A stretch of DNA of 64,000 nt from Glebionis coronaria. Its lineage: Eukaryota > Streptophyta > Magnoliopsida > Asterales > Asteraceae. The stretch lies in the NCBI GenBank assembly GCA_025667525.1, contig CM046874.1, positions 423,009,729 through 423,073,728 on the forward strand, read 5' to 3'. The translations under genes and the position numbers were made by a program. The first letter of the stretch is position 1. Every line of letters starts with the position of its first letter. Shown here piece after piece: positions 21,960 through 33,248 of this stretch. Below the pieces are notes generated by a model. It made no database searches. It saw only the letters and a program-made list of their open reading frames with translations, and was not told where the DNA came from.

Positions 21960-22315
21960 GGATATTGCGTAAGTATCATAACACGAAAAAATGAAAGTAT
22001 ACTTATGTTGTGATGGGTTACGACTGAAACCAAAGGAAGCAAGACTGGCTTTAGGCCCAGCCCGCTTGGAAAAAGTAAACATCACGAATTCCATCTCATT
22101 TTACAAACAAAAGAAATAAAAATCTAGGGTTGTGCGGATATTGCGTAAGTATCATAACACGAAAAATGAAAGTATACTTATGTTGTGATGGGCTGCGGCT
22201 GAAACCAAAGGAAGCAAGACTGGGCTTTAGGCCCAGCTCGTTTGGGAAAAGTAAACATCACGAATTCCATCTCGTTTTACAAACAAAAAAAATAAAAATC
22301 TATGGTTGTGGGATT
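21960..22315 (+). repeat. 175-bp tandem duplication
   Basis: Two head-to-tail copies, 21960-22134 and 22135 to about 22315, both starting GGATATTGCGTAAGTATCAT. They share 'GGAAGCAAGACTGG', 'AGGCCCAGC' and 'CATCACGAATTCCATCTC', with scattered substitutions. The second copy runs into the family C LTR. A related sequence lies inverted at the right window edge. Confidence 0.85.
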
Positions 22316-23779
22316 AAGGGTGCCGCCGGCTAGAGATAAAAAAACAAGGGAGTTTGGTTTGAAGATTGATCTTGAAATTCGTGTGTCACTATTGTTAGTC
22401 CTAAATCACGCAAGTTATTGGTAATCTATCTTTCTTTTCTTTTGACAATCAGAAATCCATGAACAATTAACATCAAGAACAAAGGGTTGTCTAGTTAAAC
22501 ATGTTTATATATACGAATTTAAAAGAGTAACGAGATTTGTTGTTGTTTTGGTTCGGCTGGGCACACAAACCGAGACCAGTGGGTCTCGATGGTTCATTTC
22601 CAACCAGCCGCAACCCACTAGGGGCACGGTGGTGGTGTTGGTTGTGACGGTAGCAGCACAGCGACCACCAGGGGTGTTTGGGTTTATAAACAGTGGGAAC
22701 CACCAACAGTCGGTGGGTACTTACGCCACAGCAGGGGGAACTGACACTAGGTCAGTGGGTATTTGATACTCGGTAGGGGGAACACTGGACGAACAGTGGG
22801 ACTCGCGGCCAACCAGTGGCAATCAGACAAGAAGCGGGGCTGCTGGCCGCCGGCTTAAACCAATAGCCGCCAGTTGTTGGTGGGGGTTTTAGTTGTTTTG
22901 GCGACTTGTTTTGTGCGACCGAGATGAATGTCTCGGTAAGCTTGGTTGGTTTTGACTCGGGTTCGGGTGACACGAAAAGTTTGAAACGACGCGTACGCTT
23001 TAACGATCTAGAAAGTATGTTTTAATTAAATTGTTTTGAATAAATTAATCAAGTTTCAAACCTTTTCACTTTAAATTAATTAGCGTTTATTAAAATTAAT
23101 CACGTTAAATTAAGTTACTTGTTTAATACTTGATTATTAGGAAATGATTTAATTATTTTGAAACCATTTTTGGAAATGTTCTATCTTAGGAAACTTTCTA
23201 TTTCAGTAAAATTTCTATTTTTAGCAGATTACTGATAACAGTATAATTATATAAAAATACATGTTATACACTAATCAGACTATAGTAAGATACACTAAGA
23301 AGAGTACAGAAAATACAATAATCAGTAAAAACCATAGAACGGTCAGATTTACCAGATTATACACAAGACAATAAAATAATACGAGAACATATAAGTCCAA
23401 TTAAGAACAGTAAGAAGCAGTAATAATAAACAGTAACCAGACAACTCATTCGTGTCCCGTATTCGTGTAGCTATTGTGAAGTCAGAGTAGGAGTTTCATC
23501 TGTTTTCTCTTCAGTCAGACTGGACACACGGTACGGATTTTCCGTCCTTTATGGACTTCTTTTCCTATGCATGATTAGGATTCCCCGTCTGTAGCCAAAT
23601 ATTTTTCCCAGTATATGTTATGAACTTTACATTAATTAGCTTGATAACTATATTAAATTGCCTGAGCTTTATATACATGCATGATCAGTTATAACTATTT
23701 GCGGAGGTACCGTAACTATAACACTTGAGGCACCGGTGTCACGACTCCTCTGTGGGGGAGTGATTTCTCTCAGCGTCCC
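22135..23779 (+). repeat. Family C LTR, left arm, distal part (split by Athila-1)
   Basis: Inverted similarity links this segment to 62459-64000. Examples are the paired words 'CGGATTTTCCGTCC', 'ATGCATGATTAGGATTCCC', 'TTGCCTGAGC' and 'GCACCGGTGTC'. Both arms also share a short CCGAGA/TCTCGG hairpin (here about 22917-22935). The LTR continues at 34934 after removal of Athila-1. The true LTR start is not fixed and may lie near the tandem duplication. No coding region. ORFs at 22491-22973 on both strands lie in LTR sequence. Confidence 0.65.
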
Positions 23780-25452
23780 TGATAGGTGTGAAAACACCCA
23801 TCCTTTTACCACTTAATTCTGGCTAAAACAAGACCAAAACACGTATTTAATATCATTTGTTTGGAATTATGCGTGGTTTTTGTGTTTATTGTGTTTTCAG
23901 AGGCAACCGGATGAATATTGAAGAAAACATGGGATTGCACGGGTTTTATCGAGGAAAAAGACTCAAGACGAAGTCTATTGTCCAAGAGATGCAGAAGATT
24001 TGAAGTCATTGTGCCTATTTGAAGATTTATCGAAGAATAGAGCCAAAGATGGAAGATTCATATATGTCGAAGAACTCGAGTCTATAAAACAATAGATTAT
24101 AAGACGAGTTGGAATAATTCACCGACACTTCTCAAATCCAAAGTGGAAACGTTTATTTGAAGAAGCGTGAAGACTTAAGAAGAAAGAAGAAAAAGAAGCC
24201 CAAATCAAAGCCCAATCAAAAGCCCATAACCACAACACACGCCTATATAAAGCCCTTACTTCACAAAATTTCACACACTTAGCTTAGCTTAGTTTTTATT
24301 TTCTCTAGTTTTAGGGAGAGAAAGTTTAGAACTTTCTCTCACTAGATTTCATCTTTTTCTCTTTCAAATTCAAACTTTTGTATCATTTTTCGTTAATCAA
24401 ATTCAAGTTTTTATCTTTTAATCTTTAATCTCATCCTTCCTTTCTTTTACTTTCATTGATTTTGGTACAAATCTCGTATGATCTGTGTCGTTCATCTATG
24501 ATTTGTGCTTAAAAAGTTGTTTACTTTTTATGTTTCCTTAAGTTTTTACATAAATAAGCTTTGCGATCCTTGTTCTTATTGGCTTATTTGTTGATTTAGC
24601 TTATTTACTTTTTAAGGTTTAAGTTCATCTTTTTATTGATTTGATTTAAAAGTTGTTTATTTCGAGCTTAGATAAAGTGTTTTTAGTGCTTATTTGATCA
24701 GCTTATCATTGGATTCGAGCTTGTTTGGGAGTTAGCTTATTCCATAAGCTTATTTCCTTGGCTTTTTACTCGAATTGGCACCATTTTCGGAAAGGGAAAC
24801 TCCCTTTTCCGACCTTGTATTCCGACCAGCAACATTCAACCTTTTCCGATTGAGTCCAATCGGAAAAGGGTTTTGTTTTCCGATTGGTGGCGTTATGGTT
24901 TTCCGATCTGCCCCATTTGCCTAGATTCCGATTGGATCTTTTAACCTATATTCCGATTGAATTCAGTTTCGTATTCCGATTGGTATAATTCTTGAGTATT
25001 CCGATTGATCCCCTTTTGTCCACTTTCCGATCAGCATCCATATTACACATTCCGATCACTCAATCGGAATACATTCCGATTGAGGCAGTTTTCCCATTAT
25101 TCCGATTCACCTGTTTTGTTTTGTTCCGATCTTACTTTCTTTTAGTCTTTCCCAATCAAGTCATATTTTTACAAAGTTGTCCAAGTGTTAGTTTTTATTG
25201 AATGTTCCTTAATTTTTCTAATATAAACTTTAAGTTTTCAAGCATTTATTTTTAAACTCGTGTTTTTACTTTAATCATTTAAAGCTTTTAAGTTTACTCT
25301 TCGGCACTTGATTTCTTTTAACTAGTTTAAAATAGATAAACAAACCAAACTCCTTTTTATTAACCAAGAACAAATCATTCTACTTAAAGCCGAGATCAAT
25401 TCGAGGAGATTCCGAGAAAATTATTTTGAACCCATAGAAAATCATAGTATCA
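23780..25452 (+). repeat. 5' LTR of Athila-1
   Basis: 1673 bp. TATATAAA at 24244-24251 is the likely promoter. About 24780-25135 is an array of some twenty TTCCGAT words (TTCCGATTG, TTCCGATC and complement). 'GCTTATT' words cluster at 24540-24760. ORFs at 23806-24009 and 24992-25201 recur in the 3' LTR and look like chance. Confidence 0.93.
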
Positions 25453-25454
25453 AA

Positions 25455-25469
25455 TGGCGCCGCTGCCGG
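25455..25469 (+). promoter_or_regulatory. Primer binding site of Athila-1
   Basis: TGGCGCCGCTGCCGG begins two bases after the LTR. It resembles the complement of the 3' end of plant tRNA-Asp, widely used by plant Ty3/gypsy elements. Confidence 0.75.
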
Positions 25470-25670
25470 CTCTTCTCGTTAAGATCAAAAGTTTTTTGTG
25501 AGAACTTGGATTTTGGGATCCGTTCCCCGTGAACGTTACTTTTTCACAAATATTTTCAAAAAAATCCTAAAAAATATAAAATTTTCAAAAATACAAAAAA
25601 AAAAATTAAAAAACATAAAAACCAAAAATATTTTTGCTTTGTTTTTCTTTGTTCGTTCTTTTGTAGGTGT

Positions 25671-28307
25671 ATGCGCACTCGATCCACGTCATATCAAGAG
25701 CCCGAGCCTCTCGATCACTTAGACATGGCCGGTGTACCACCTCCAAACAATAATAACAACAACAACCCACCTTTCAACAACATGAACAATAACAACAACA
25801 ATGAGCCCCTTCCGGATAATCGGCCGATGATTGAACTGCTGCAAGCTCATGTAGATGGCAACACGGATCCAATTGTCATACCTCCAATTGCCGCCAACAA
25901 CTTTGAGCTAAAATCAGGCTTTATCCAGATGGTCTCCGCTCAACCATTCTTGGGACGTACCATTGATGACCCACATGACCATATCAAGAGATTCTTGCAA
26001 CTCACTAACACGGTCAAGTTCAATGGAGTTCCACAAGAGGTTATTAGGTTACAACTTTTTCCCTTTTCTTTAGAGGGACAAGCCCGGCATTGGCTTGCTA
26101 AGGAACCGCCACAGAGTATTCTCTCGTGGACGGATTTGGAGACTAAGTTTATCAATTACTTTTTCCCACCCTCTCGTACTACCGCTTTGTGGAATGAAAT
26201 CATAAATTTTGAACAAAAGTACGATGAGTCGTTCAGTGAATCTTGGGATCGTTTTAAAGATCTTTTAAGAAAATGCCCACAACATGGTTTTACCAAAGTA
26301 CATCAAATTAATACTTTTTACAATGGTTTAAGCATGAGTGACCAAGATTCACTGAACAGTGCCTCGGGGGGTAATCTATTGGCTAAGACTTCCAATGCTG
26401 CTTGGGATATCATTGAGAACAAGTCTCGTGTGCAAACCAAGAGTGTTCGGACCAATGTCGCTAGTGCTAGCACTAATGACAGCGACAAGCGACTTGACAA
26501 AATCACCACGCTTCTTGAATCGCTTGTCACCCACACCGTCAGCAACAACAACAGCAACAACGCTAAAAACGGTCAAGTGAACGCTGTCAGCCAACCTTGT
26601 GAGATATGCGGTGGTCCTCATTCTTACACCACTTGTACCGCCACCCAAGATTACCCTGCAGAGAATGTGAATGCAGCATATGGCACCTATACTCAACCTG
26701 CTTATCAAGCAAAACCTCAAGGTGACCGCAACTTGCTTAGCTACCGTTCCAACAACTATCTCTCACCACCTGGTTTTAATCCTAACAACCAAAACCAACA
26801 ACAAAACCTCAACCGCCCTCCTCAACAACAACAAACTCGTACACCATACATCCCTCCTCACAAGCAGCAACAACAACCTCAACGAAACACCCAAGTTTAC
26901 CAGCAACCTGCTTATCAACCACCCGCATACACTACTCCTTCAAACCAAACCCCCGCATCACATCAAGACATTGGAACCTACATGAGGACTAACGATGTGA
27001 TCGTGGATAATCTCCAACAAGAAGTGCGCAACTTGAAAGCAGATCTGATGAAACAAGGGAATGATCTGAGAGCTGATATGAAGAACACTATGGATAGTCA
27101 AACAAATGATTTAAGAAACATGATGGCTAGTTTCTTCCAAGGTAATCAACCCTCTTCTTCGGGTACTCTTCCGAGTAATACCGTTGCGAATCCAAGAGGG
27201 GAGATGAAAGCAATCACCACTCGAAGTGGCAAAGGTACCAAGGAACCCGAGTTTCCTATACCTCCACCGGTGGTTGTGACTAAGGAGAACGAGTCACCTG
27301 CTCCTATTCCTCATCCTTCTCCTTCCCCAATTTCTCCACCTCTTCCTTCTACCCCTCCTCCACCCAAGGATGTGAGTGATCCTATTCTTCCAAAGCCTTC
27401 CTCTTCTTCCAATATACCTTATCCATCTAGGTTGAGGAAAGAGAAGCTCAAAAGCAAGGACGATATTCAGGTTTCTAACTTTCTTAAAATGTTTAAACAA
27501 CTGAATTTCAATATCTCCTTCGCTGAGGCTCTCGCTCACATGCCTAAATATGCGAAAATGTTTAAAGATCTTCTGAGCGACAAGGAAAAGCTCCTCGATC
27601 TCGCCAACACCCAACTTAATGAGAATTGCTCTGCAGTGCTCTTAAGGAAATTGCCAACCAAGCTTGGTGATCCGGGTCGTTTCTTAATTCCTTGCAATTT
27701 CCCGGGAGTAGAGAATTGCATGGCCCTAGCCGATCTAGGTGCCAGTATTAATCTCATGCCTCTAAGTGTTTGGAAGCAATTATCTCTCCCAGAGCTAGTC
27801 CCCACCAAAATGACTTTAGAATTAGCTAACCGTACCGTTGCTTATCCAGTGGGGATAGCCGAAGACGTTATTGTAGGAGTCGACAAATTCACCTTCCCTG
27901 CTGATTTTGTTGTCGTCGACTACGAGATGGACCCCCGTGTGCCACTAATTGTTGGTCGTCCATTCCTTAGGACCGGTCGCACTCTCATTGATGTTGAAGC
28001 CGGTGAGCTTATCATGAGAGTGGGTGACGATAAAGTAGTCTTCAACATGGGAAAGTTGTCTAAACAGCCTTATTCATATGAGAGTGTTAATTGTATTGAC
28101 GTTCTTGATGAGGCTTGTGAAGAACACTTTAATGATGCTTGCAAAAGTATTCCTACCTCTCTTCCCAATGTTGAGACGTGTCCTCTATTGATTCATCATT
28201 GTCTCTATTTGGAGATAGTGATTTATTTTGGAACAATCTTGAAGATACCATGGGAGATGCGAACTTATCTACTGATGATTCTCCCACCAATGGGGATGAA
28301 GACATGA
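25671..28307 (+). CDS. gag: Athila-1 Gag and protease
   Basis: 878 residues as read. Start [13 protein letters not shown] follows a pyrimidine-rich leader. A poly-Asn stretch (about 24-45) precedes the retrotransposon Gag domain (about 95-230: [31 protein letters not shown]). Next comes a compact knuckle C-x2-C-x3-H-x4-C ([13 protein letters not shown], about 305), a Gln/Pro-rich linker, a short coiled coil, and an aspartic protease-like domain with [10 protein letters not shown] (about 690) and [10 protein letters not shown] (about 760). The catalytic triad is DLG where retroviral proteases have DT/SG, as is usual in Athila. The last 40 or so residues are out of frame: compared with Athila-2, one base is missing near 28178, which separates this ORF from pol. 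The product would form the particle and process the polyprotein. Confidence 0.93.
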   Translation: MRTRSTSYQEPEPLDHLDMAGVPPPNNNNNNNPPFNNMNNNNNNEPLPDNRPMIELLQAHVDGNTDPIVIPPIAANNFELKSGFIQMVSAQPFLGRTIDDPHDHIKRFLQLTNTVKFNGVPQEVIRLQLFPFSLEGQARHWLAKEPPQSILSWTDLETKFINYFFPPSRTTALWNEIINFEQKYDESFSESWDRFKDLLRKCPQHGFTKVHQINTFYNGLSMSDQDSLNSASGGNLLAKTSNAAWDIIENKSRVQTKSVRTNVASASTNDSDKRLDKITTLLESLVTHTVSNNNSNNAKNGQVNAVSQPCEICGGPHSYTTCTATQDYPAENVNAAYGTYTQPAYQAKPQGDRNLLSYRSNNYLSPPGFNPNNQNQQQNLNRPPQQQQTRTPYIPPHKQQQQPQRNTQVYQQPAYQPPAYTTPSNQTPASHQDIGTYMRTNDVIVDNLQQEVRNLKADLMKQGNDLRADMKNTMDSQTNDLRNMMASFFQGNQPSSSGTLPSNTVANPRGEMKAITTRSGKGTKEPEFPIPPPVVVTKENESPAPIPHPSPSPISPPLPSTPPPPKDVSDPILPKPSSSSNIPYPSRLRKEKLKSKDDIQVSNFLKMFKQLNFNISFAEALAHMPKYAKMFKDLLSDKEKLLDLANTQLNENCSAVLLRKLPTKLGDPGRFLIPCNFPGVENCMALADLGASINLMPLSVWKQLSLPELVPTKMTLELANRTVAYPVGIAEDVIVGVDKFTFPADFVVVDYEMDPRVPLIVGRPFLRTGRTLIDVEAGELIMRVGDDKVVFNMGKLSKQPYSYESVNCIDVLDEACEEHFNDACKSIPTSLPNVETCPLLIHHCLYLEIVIYFGTILKIPWEMRTYLLMILPPMGMKT

Positions 28308-31300
28308 ATTTCTTTGACAATCTTCTCACCGAAGACAATCCTTCGCCTCCATCTCCCACGATCATTGCAATCGATACTCCGACTTTGAATACGCCTCCCG
28401 TAGAAAATCCTCCGGATTTAGAACTTAAGGAGTTGCCGCCCCATCTCGAGTATGTGTTCCTTGACGAAGAGAAGAAGTCGCCAGTCATTATTGCTAAGGA
28501 CTTGAAAGACGAAGAGAAGACTCGTCTCATTGCCGTGCTGAAAGCTCATAAGAAGGCTATTGCTTGGAAGATTTCGGATATTGGTGGAATTGATCCTCAC
28601 TTCTGCACGCACAAAATTCTCATGGAGGACGACTATAAGCCCACTATTCAAAGCCAACGAAGGGTGAATCCAAAAATCCATGAAGTCATCAAAACAGAAG
28701 TTATAAAACTTCTTGATGCGGGTATGATTTACCCTATTTCGGATTCACCATGGGTTAGTCCAATCCATTGTGTGCCTAAGAAGGGCGGAATTACCGTTGT
28801 TCCCAATGAACACAACGAGTTGATTTCCACTCGTCTCGTTACTGGGTGGAGAGTTTGTATAGACTACCGCAAACTCAATGATGCCACGAGAAAGGATCAT
28901 TTCCCTCTACCTTTTATGGACCAAATGCTTGAACGTTTAGCCGGTAATGAGTATTACTGCTTTCTTGATGGTTTCTCGGGTTATTTTCAAATACCCATCG
29001 ATCCCCAAGATCAAGAGAAGACTACATTCACTTGTCCCTATGGCACATTCGCTTACAAAAGAATGCCTTTTGGCCTATGTAATGCGCCCGGGACTTTCCA
29101 AAGGTGCATGTTAGCTATCTTCCATGACATGGTTGAACAAACCATGGAAGTCTTCATGGATGATTTCTCGGTCTTCGGGGATTCTTTCTCTTCCTGCCTT
29201 GCCAATTTGGAACGTATGCTCAAGCGGTGCGAAGACACTCGCCTAGTTCTGAATTGGGAAAAATGCCATTTTATGGTAAAAGAAGGCATCGTGCTTGGAC
29301 ATAAGATCTCGAAAGCCAGTCTTGAAGTAGACCGTGCTAAAGTCGATGTTATCGCTAAGTTGCCTCCACCTTCAACCGTGAAGGGTGTGAGAAGTTTCCT
29401 GGGCCATGCGGGCTTCTACCGTCGATTCATCAAAGATTTTTCTCAAATCGCTCGCCCGATGACCCACCTCTTGGAAAAAGATACTCCTTTTATCTTTTCC
29501 AAAGAGTGTCTTGAAGCCTTCAACGCGCTTAAGGATAAGCTTACTAAGGCACCCGTCTTAGTTACCCCTAATTGGGAGATGCCATTTGAGTTGATGTGCG
29601 ATGCTAGTGATTTTGCTATTGGAGCGGTTCTGGGACAAAGAGTGAACAAACACTTCCAACCAATCCATTACGCTAGCAAGACAATGACGGGGGCACAATT
29701 GCATTATACGACAACCGAAAAAGAGCTTTTAGCTGTTGTCTATGCCTTTGAAAAGTTCCGCCCCTATCTTGTCCTTTCCACCACCATTGTGTACACCGAT
29801 CATTCCGCGTTGAAGTACTTTTTGACAAAGCAAGATTCCAAACCAAGACTTCTTCGCTGGGTTTTGCTGCTCCAGGAATTTAAAATCGAAATTCGCGATA
29901 AAAAAGGAGCAGAAAACCTAGCCGCTGATCATCTCAGTAGACTTGAGGATCCTTACCAGGGGGATCATCCGAACAAAGAAATCCATGATTCTTTTCCCCT
30001 GGAGACCTTAATGTCTATAAACTCGACTGCTGACGAAACCCCGTGGTTTGCGGACATTGCAAACTACTTGGCGGGTGGAATCCTCGTTGACGGGTTAACA
30101 TCCCAGCAAAAGAAAAAGTTCTTCAACGACATCAAGACTTACTTTTGGGATGACCCGTATCTTTTCAAACAATGTGCCGACTTGATTATTCGCCGATGTG
30201 TTGATGGACCGGCAGCTTTCGAAATCCTTGATGCTTGCCACAAAGGACCCACTGGTGGTCACTTTGGTCCCAACTACACCGCCAAAAAAGTGTTTGATTC
30301 AGGATTTTATTGGCCCACCATCTACCGTGATGCTCACGAGATGGTTAAACGATGTGATGCTTGCCAAAAACAAGGCACGATCACACATAAAGACGAGATG
30401 CCTCAGAATTTCATTCAAGAGTGTGAAATCTTTGATGTTTGGGGTATCGACTTTATGGGGCCATTCCCTTCATCTAAAGGAAACAAATACATCCTTGTTG
30501 CCGTTGACTACGTCTCCAAGTGGGTTGAAGCCAAAGCTTTACCTACTAATGATGCAAGGGTGGTTTGTAACTTTTTGAAATCGCTGTTCGCTCGATTCGG
30601 CGTTCCTCGTGCTATTATCAGTGACCGCGGGACTCATTTTTGCAACGATCAATTTGCAAGAGTCATGGCTAAGTATGGTGTCAATCACCGTCTTTCCACC
30701 GCCTATCATCCCCAAACCAATGGGCAGGCCGAGATATCCAACCGTGGATTGAAGCGAATTTTGGAGCGTACTGTGGGAGAGCATCGTGCCGCGTGGGCCG
30801 ATAAGTTAGATGATGCTCTGTGGGCTTTCCGTACTGCTTACAAGACCCCGATTGGTTGTACACCTTATCGTCTTGTGTACGGGAAAGCATGCCACCTTCC
30901 CATCAAGCTGGAGCATAAGGCGCACTGGGCCTTGAAGTGGGCTAACTTCGACATCAACAAAGCCGATGATCATCGCAAGATTCAACTCAACGAGCTCAAC
31001 GAACTGAGGAACGAAGCTTATGAGAACTCGCTGATCTACAAAGAGAAGACGAAGATCCTTCATGACGCAAAAATCAAGAACCGAGAGTTCCATGTTGGTG
31101 ATCAAGTCTTACTTTTCAACTCTCGGCTGAAGATCTTCTCTAGCAAGTTGAAGAGCCGCTGGTCTGGTCCATTCACCGTCGCCAACGTCTTTCCGTATGG
31201 GACCATTGAGCTTTCTCAGCCAAATGGGCCCAATTTCAAGGTGAATGGCCAGCGTCTAAAGCTGTACTTTGGTGAGGACATCTCTCAGGAGATGATTCCA

Positions 31301-31327
31301 TCCCTCACCACGTTCCCCATGAACTAA
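28178..31327 (+). CDS. pol: Athila-1 reverse transcriptase, RNase H and integrase
   Basis: 1049 residues, continuing the Gag-protease frame after the one-base lesion; the Met here is therefore not a natural start. Reverse transcriptase: [20 protein letters not shown] (about 228) and catalytic [10 protein letters not shown] (about 325). RNase [17 protein letters not shown] (about 473), [16 protein letters not shown] (E), [10 protein letters not shown]. Integrase: zinc-binding HKGPTGGHF with CDACQKQG (about 687-730), and core residues in WGIDFMGPF (about 755), [10 protein letters not shown] (about 813) and HPQTNGQAE (E, about 850), giving a complete DDE triad. A GPF-type motif ([20 protein letters not shown]) closes the domain. 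No chromodomain is present, as expected for Athila. All catalytic residues I can check are intact. Confidence 0.94.
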   Translation: MSSIDSSLSLFGDSDLFWNNLEDTMGDANLSTDDSPTNGDEDMNFFDNLLTEDNPSPPSPTIIAIDTPTLNTPPVENPPDLELKELPPHLEYVFLDEEKKSPVIIAKDLKDEEKTRLIAVLKAHKKAIAWKISDIGGIDPHFCTHKILMEDDYKPTIQSQRRVNPKIHEVIKTEVIKLLDAGMIYPISDSPWVSPIHCVPKKGGITVVPNEHNELISTRLVTGWRVCIDYRKLNDATRKDHFPLPFMDQMLERLAGNEYYCFLDGFSGYFQIPIDPQDQEKTTFTCPYGTFAYKRMPFGLCNAPGTFQRCMLAIFHDMVEQTMEVFMDDFSVFGDSFSSCLANLERMLKRCEDTRLVLNWEKCHFMVKEGIVLGHKISKASLEVDRAKVDVIAKLPPPSTVKGVRSFLGHAGFYRRFIKDFSQIARPMTHLLEKDTPFIFSKECLEAFNALKDKLTKAPVLVTPNWEMPFELMCDASDFAIGAVLGQRVNKHFQPIHYASKTMTGAQLHYTTTEKELLAVVYAFEKFRPYLVLSTTIVYTDHSALKYFLTKQDSKPRLLRWVLLLQEFKIEIRDKKGAENLAADHLSRLEDPYQGDHPNKEIHDSFPLETLMSINSTADETPWFADIANYLAGGILVDGLTSQQKKKFFNDIKTYFWDDPYLFKQCADLIIRRCVDGPAAFEILDACHKGPTGGHFGPNYTAKKVFDSGFYWPTIYRDAHEMVKRCDACQKQGTITHKDEMPQNFIQECEIFDVWGIDFMGPFPSSKGNKYILVAVDYVSKWVEAKALPTNDARVVCNFLKSLFARFGVPRAIISDRGTHFCNDQFARVMAKYGVNHRLSTAYHPQTNGQAEISNRGLKRILERTVGEHRAAWADKLDDALWAFRTAYKTPIGCTPYRLVYGKACHLPIKLEHKAHWALKWANFDINKADDHRKIQLNELNELRNEAYENSLIYKEKTKILHDAKIKNREFHVGDQVLLFNSRLKIFSSKLKSRWSGPFTVANVFPYGTIELSQPNGPNFKVNGQRLKLYFGEDISQEMIPSLTTFPMN

Positions 31328-33248
31328 TTTTGGGTCGAGTCAGGCTCGTGACTCGGTTATAAAAAACAAGCGCTCCTCGGGAGGCAGCCCGAGTATCTAT
31401 CCTTTTACGTTTTAACCTCCTAAGTGTAGGGGGACCTGCATAGGTGTTTGTATTTGTGTGGTGATGTGATTACAGGGATGAATGCACTCTTGGAACCTTT
31501 GAAGAACCGTACTCCCGTGTTATCCGAAATCCGGTTCTATCTCTCAACTATCGTGATTCAATTTTCTTCATACTCACATATGAAATTGATCACTTTAGTC
31601 GTCTATTCCTTACCTTGAGTTAACCAACGTGCACAATGTCATAAGTGTAGGGGAGACTTTTGCCACATGCTTAAACATTGAGGACAATGTTTATCTTAAG
31701 TGTAGGGGGGACTTCTATCGAAGTTTTAAGTGGACTTGTCCATGAAAATGCCTTCATTTAACCAGAAAATCATCTTTTTCAACATTTTTCAAATTTTTAA
31801 TTAACTTTGGCCATTTAGTCGTAATTTTTAAATTTTTATCGTTACTTTCATATGTATATATCCCGCAATAAAGTCAAAATTTTTAATAAAGTGGTGTAGC
31901 TAGTTTTGAAATCTTTAACATATTAGGCCCGTTGCGTTTATTTTGACTCAACCCGAATAGACTTATCCAAGTTTATTCTAGCTAGTATCCTTAACCATGT
32001 AGACCTTAATTGGTTTATTAGGCTACGCATCCACGAGTCTCATTACTTGAGATTTTAAATTGTGGAGGACGAGAAATGATAGAGTCAATTATAAGTCGGT
32101 ATTCTTACGCAAGCTCACTTGGTGTAATTATTTGCCTATTCTCCCATCACTTGCTAATAATTTATCTGCAATAAGTAAGGTCGTACGATTTGAAAAGTTA
32201 CTTAGCTTCTAGCCCAAGATCGTTTAAAAGTTGCTCGGTAATGATAAGAGTTCATAGCCAAGGCATAACTTATGAAGCGGGGCGCGAAGATTGGCGAGTC
32301 CGAAAAGGCCCTAACAAGGCATGAGGATTCCATTTTATTGCTGAAGATCCAAAAGTGATGTGAAGAACATTATTCCTAAAATCAATATGAAGGATCAAGA
32401 CTCACGACGAAAAGCAATCAACTCCCATAAAGATCATGGAGAAGTCTATCCGAAAAGACCCTAACAAGGTATGAGGATAAATAGATCCAAGTCCGAAAAG
32501 GAGGCGGATCGTTGTATCTCAAAATCCCAATTAGAGATTGAAGAAATAATCATGAAGTCGTGGTCAACAAAGTTGGAGTACCCCTCGAAAGTCTCCAAGT
32601 GAAGAAACTCTATTACGATGAGAAGACCATTATCTCAAGAACGTCTCTCAAGATATGAAGTATGAAGTACATGCCAAATATCGGCCCGAGAAAGGTCTCA
32701 AATCGCGAACCAAGTTATGCCAAGATATGAACTTTTTGATATCCCGAGAAGCAGTTTTAAGAGATTTTGTCCTTTAGCTAACTATTGATCAAATCGTCCT
32801 ACTTTGCTTTCAGCCCTAATAAACTATCGAAATAAGTCCAAAAATGAATCTTCATGATCATTCTAAGACAAAAATAAAATATAAGAGATACACCTAGGAA
32901 TAAGGGAGTTTAAGCATTTAATTAGGCCATGTGTGTAAGTGTTTGAATTGCTAACTTATAATAACAATGATCTCGTTTTTAAGCTTAGTTTGGGGAACGT
33001 GAAACTTGAGGGTGATAAATCTTCGCAGCACCGAAGCCCTAATGTAAGTCCTCGATCTCTTTACAAGTTATTTTCACGTAAGTTATTTTCTATTCTCTTG
33101 TTTACATTAAAATTTTAATTTTTATTAGTACTTTAAATTTTTGTTTAGTAGTATTAAGGCCAAGGTTGATTGATAATGAGAAAAGTGTAATTGTGCTTTG
33201 TCACTAAGCATTGCATGAGGGCATGGCAATGGTTAAGTGTAGGGGATT
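31328..33248 (+). promoter_or_regulatory. Athila-1 3' UTR: hairpins, internal PPT-like motifs and polypurine tract
   Basis: Non-coding, 1.9 kb. Hairpin 1 at 31336-31355 (CGAGTCA/TGACTCG). Hairpin 2 at 31376-31393 (CTCGGG/CCCGAG, loop AGGCAG). AAGTGTAGGGG motifs at about 31422, 31643 and 31698. A 9-bp stem at 31672-31693 (TAAACATTG/CAATGTTTA). At the true polypurine tract (33233-33248) the same motif follows a CATTGC/GCAATG stem (33209-33231). The remaining sequence is colinear with Athila-2 and element D and has no ORF of interest. Confidence 0.65.

Noticed and set aside
22491..22973. ORFs of about 70 residues on both strands
   Set aside because: They lie within the family C LTR and are not conserved in the inverted copy at 63.3-63.6 kb.
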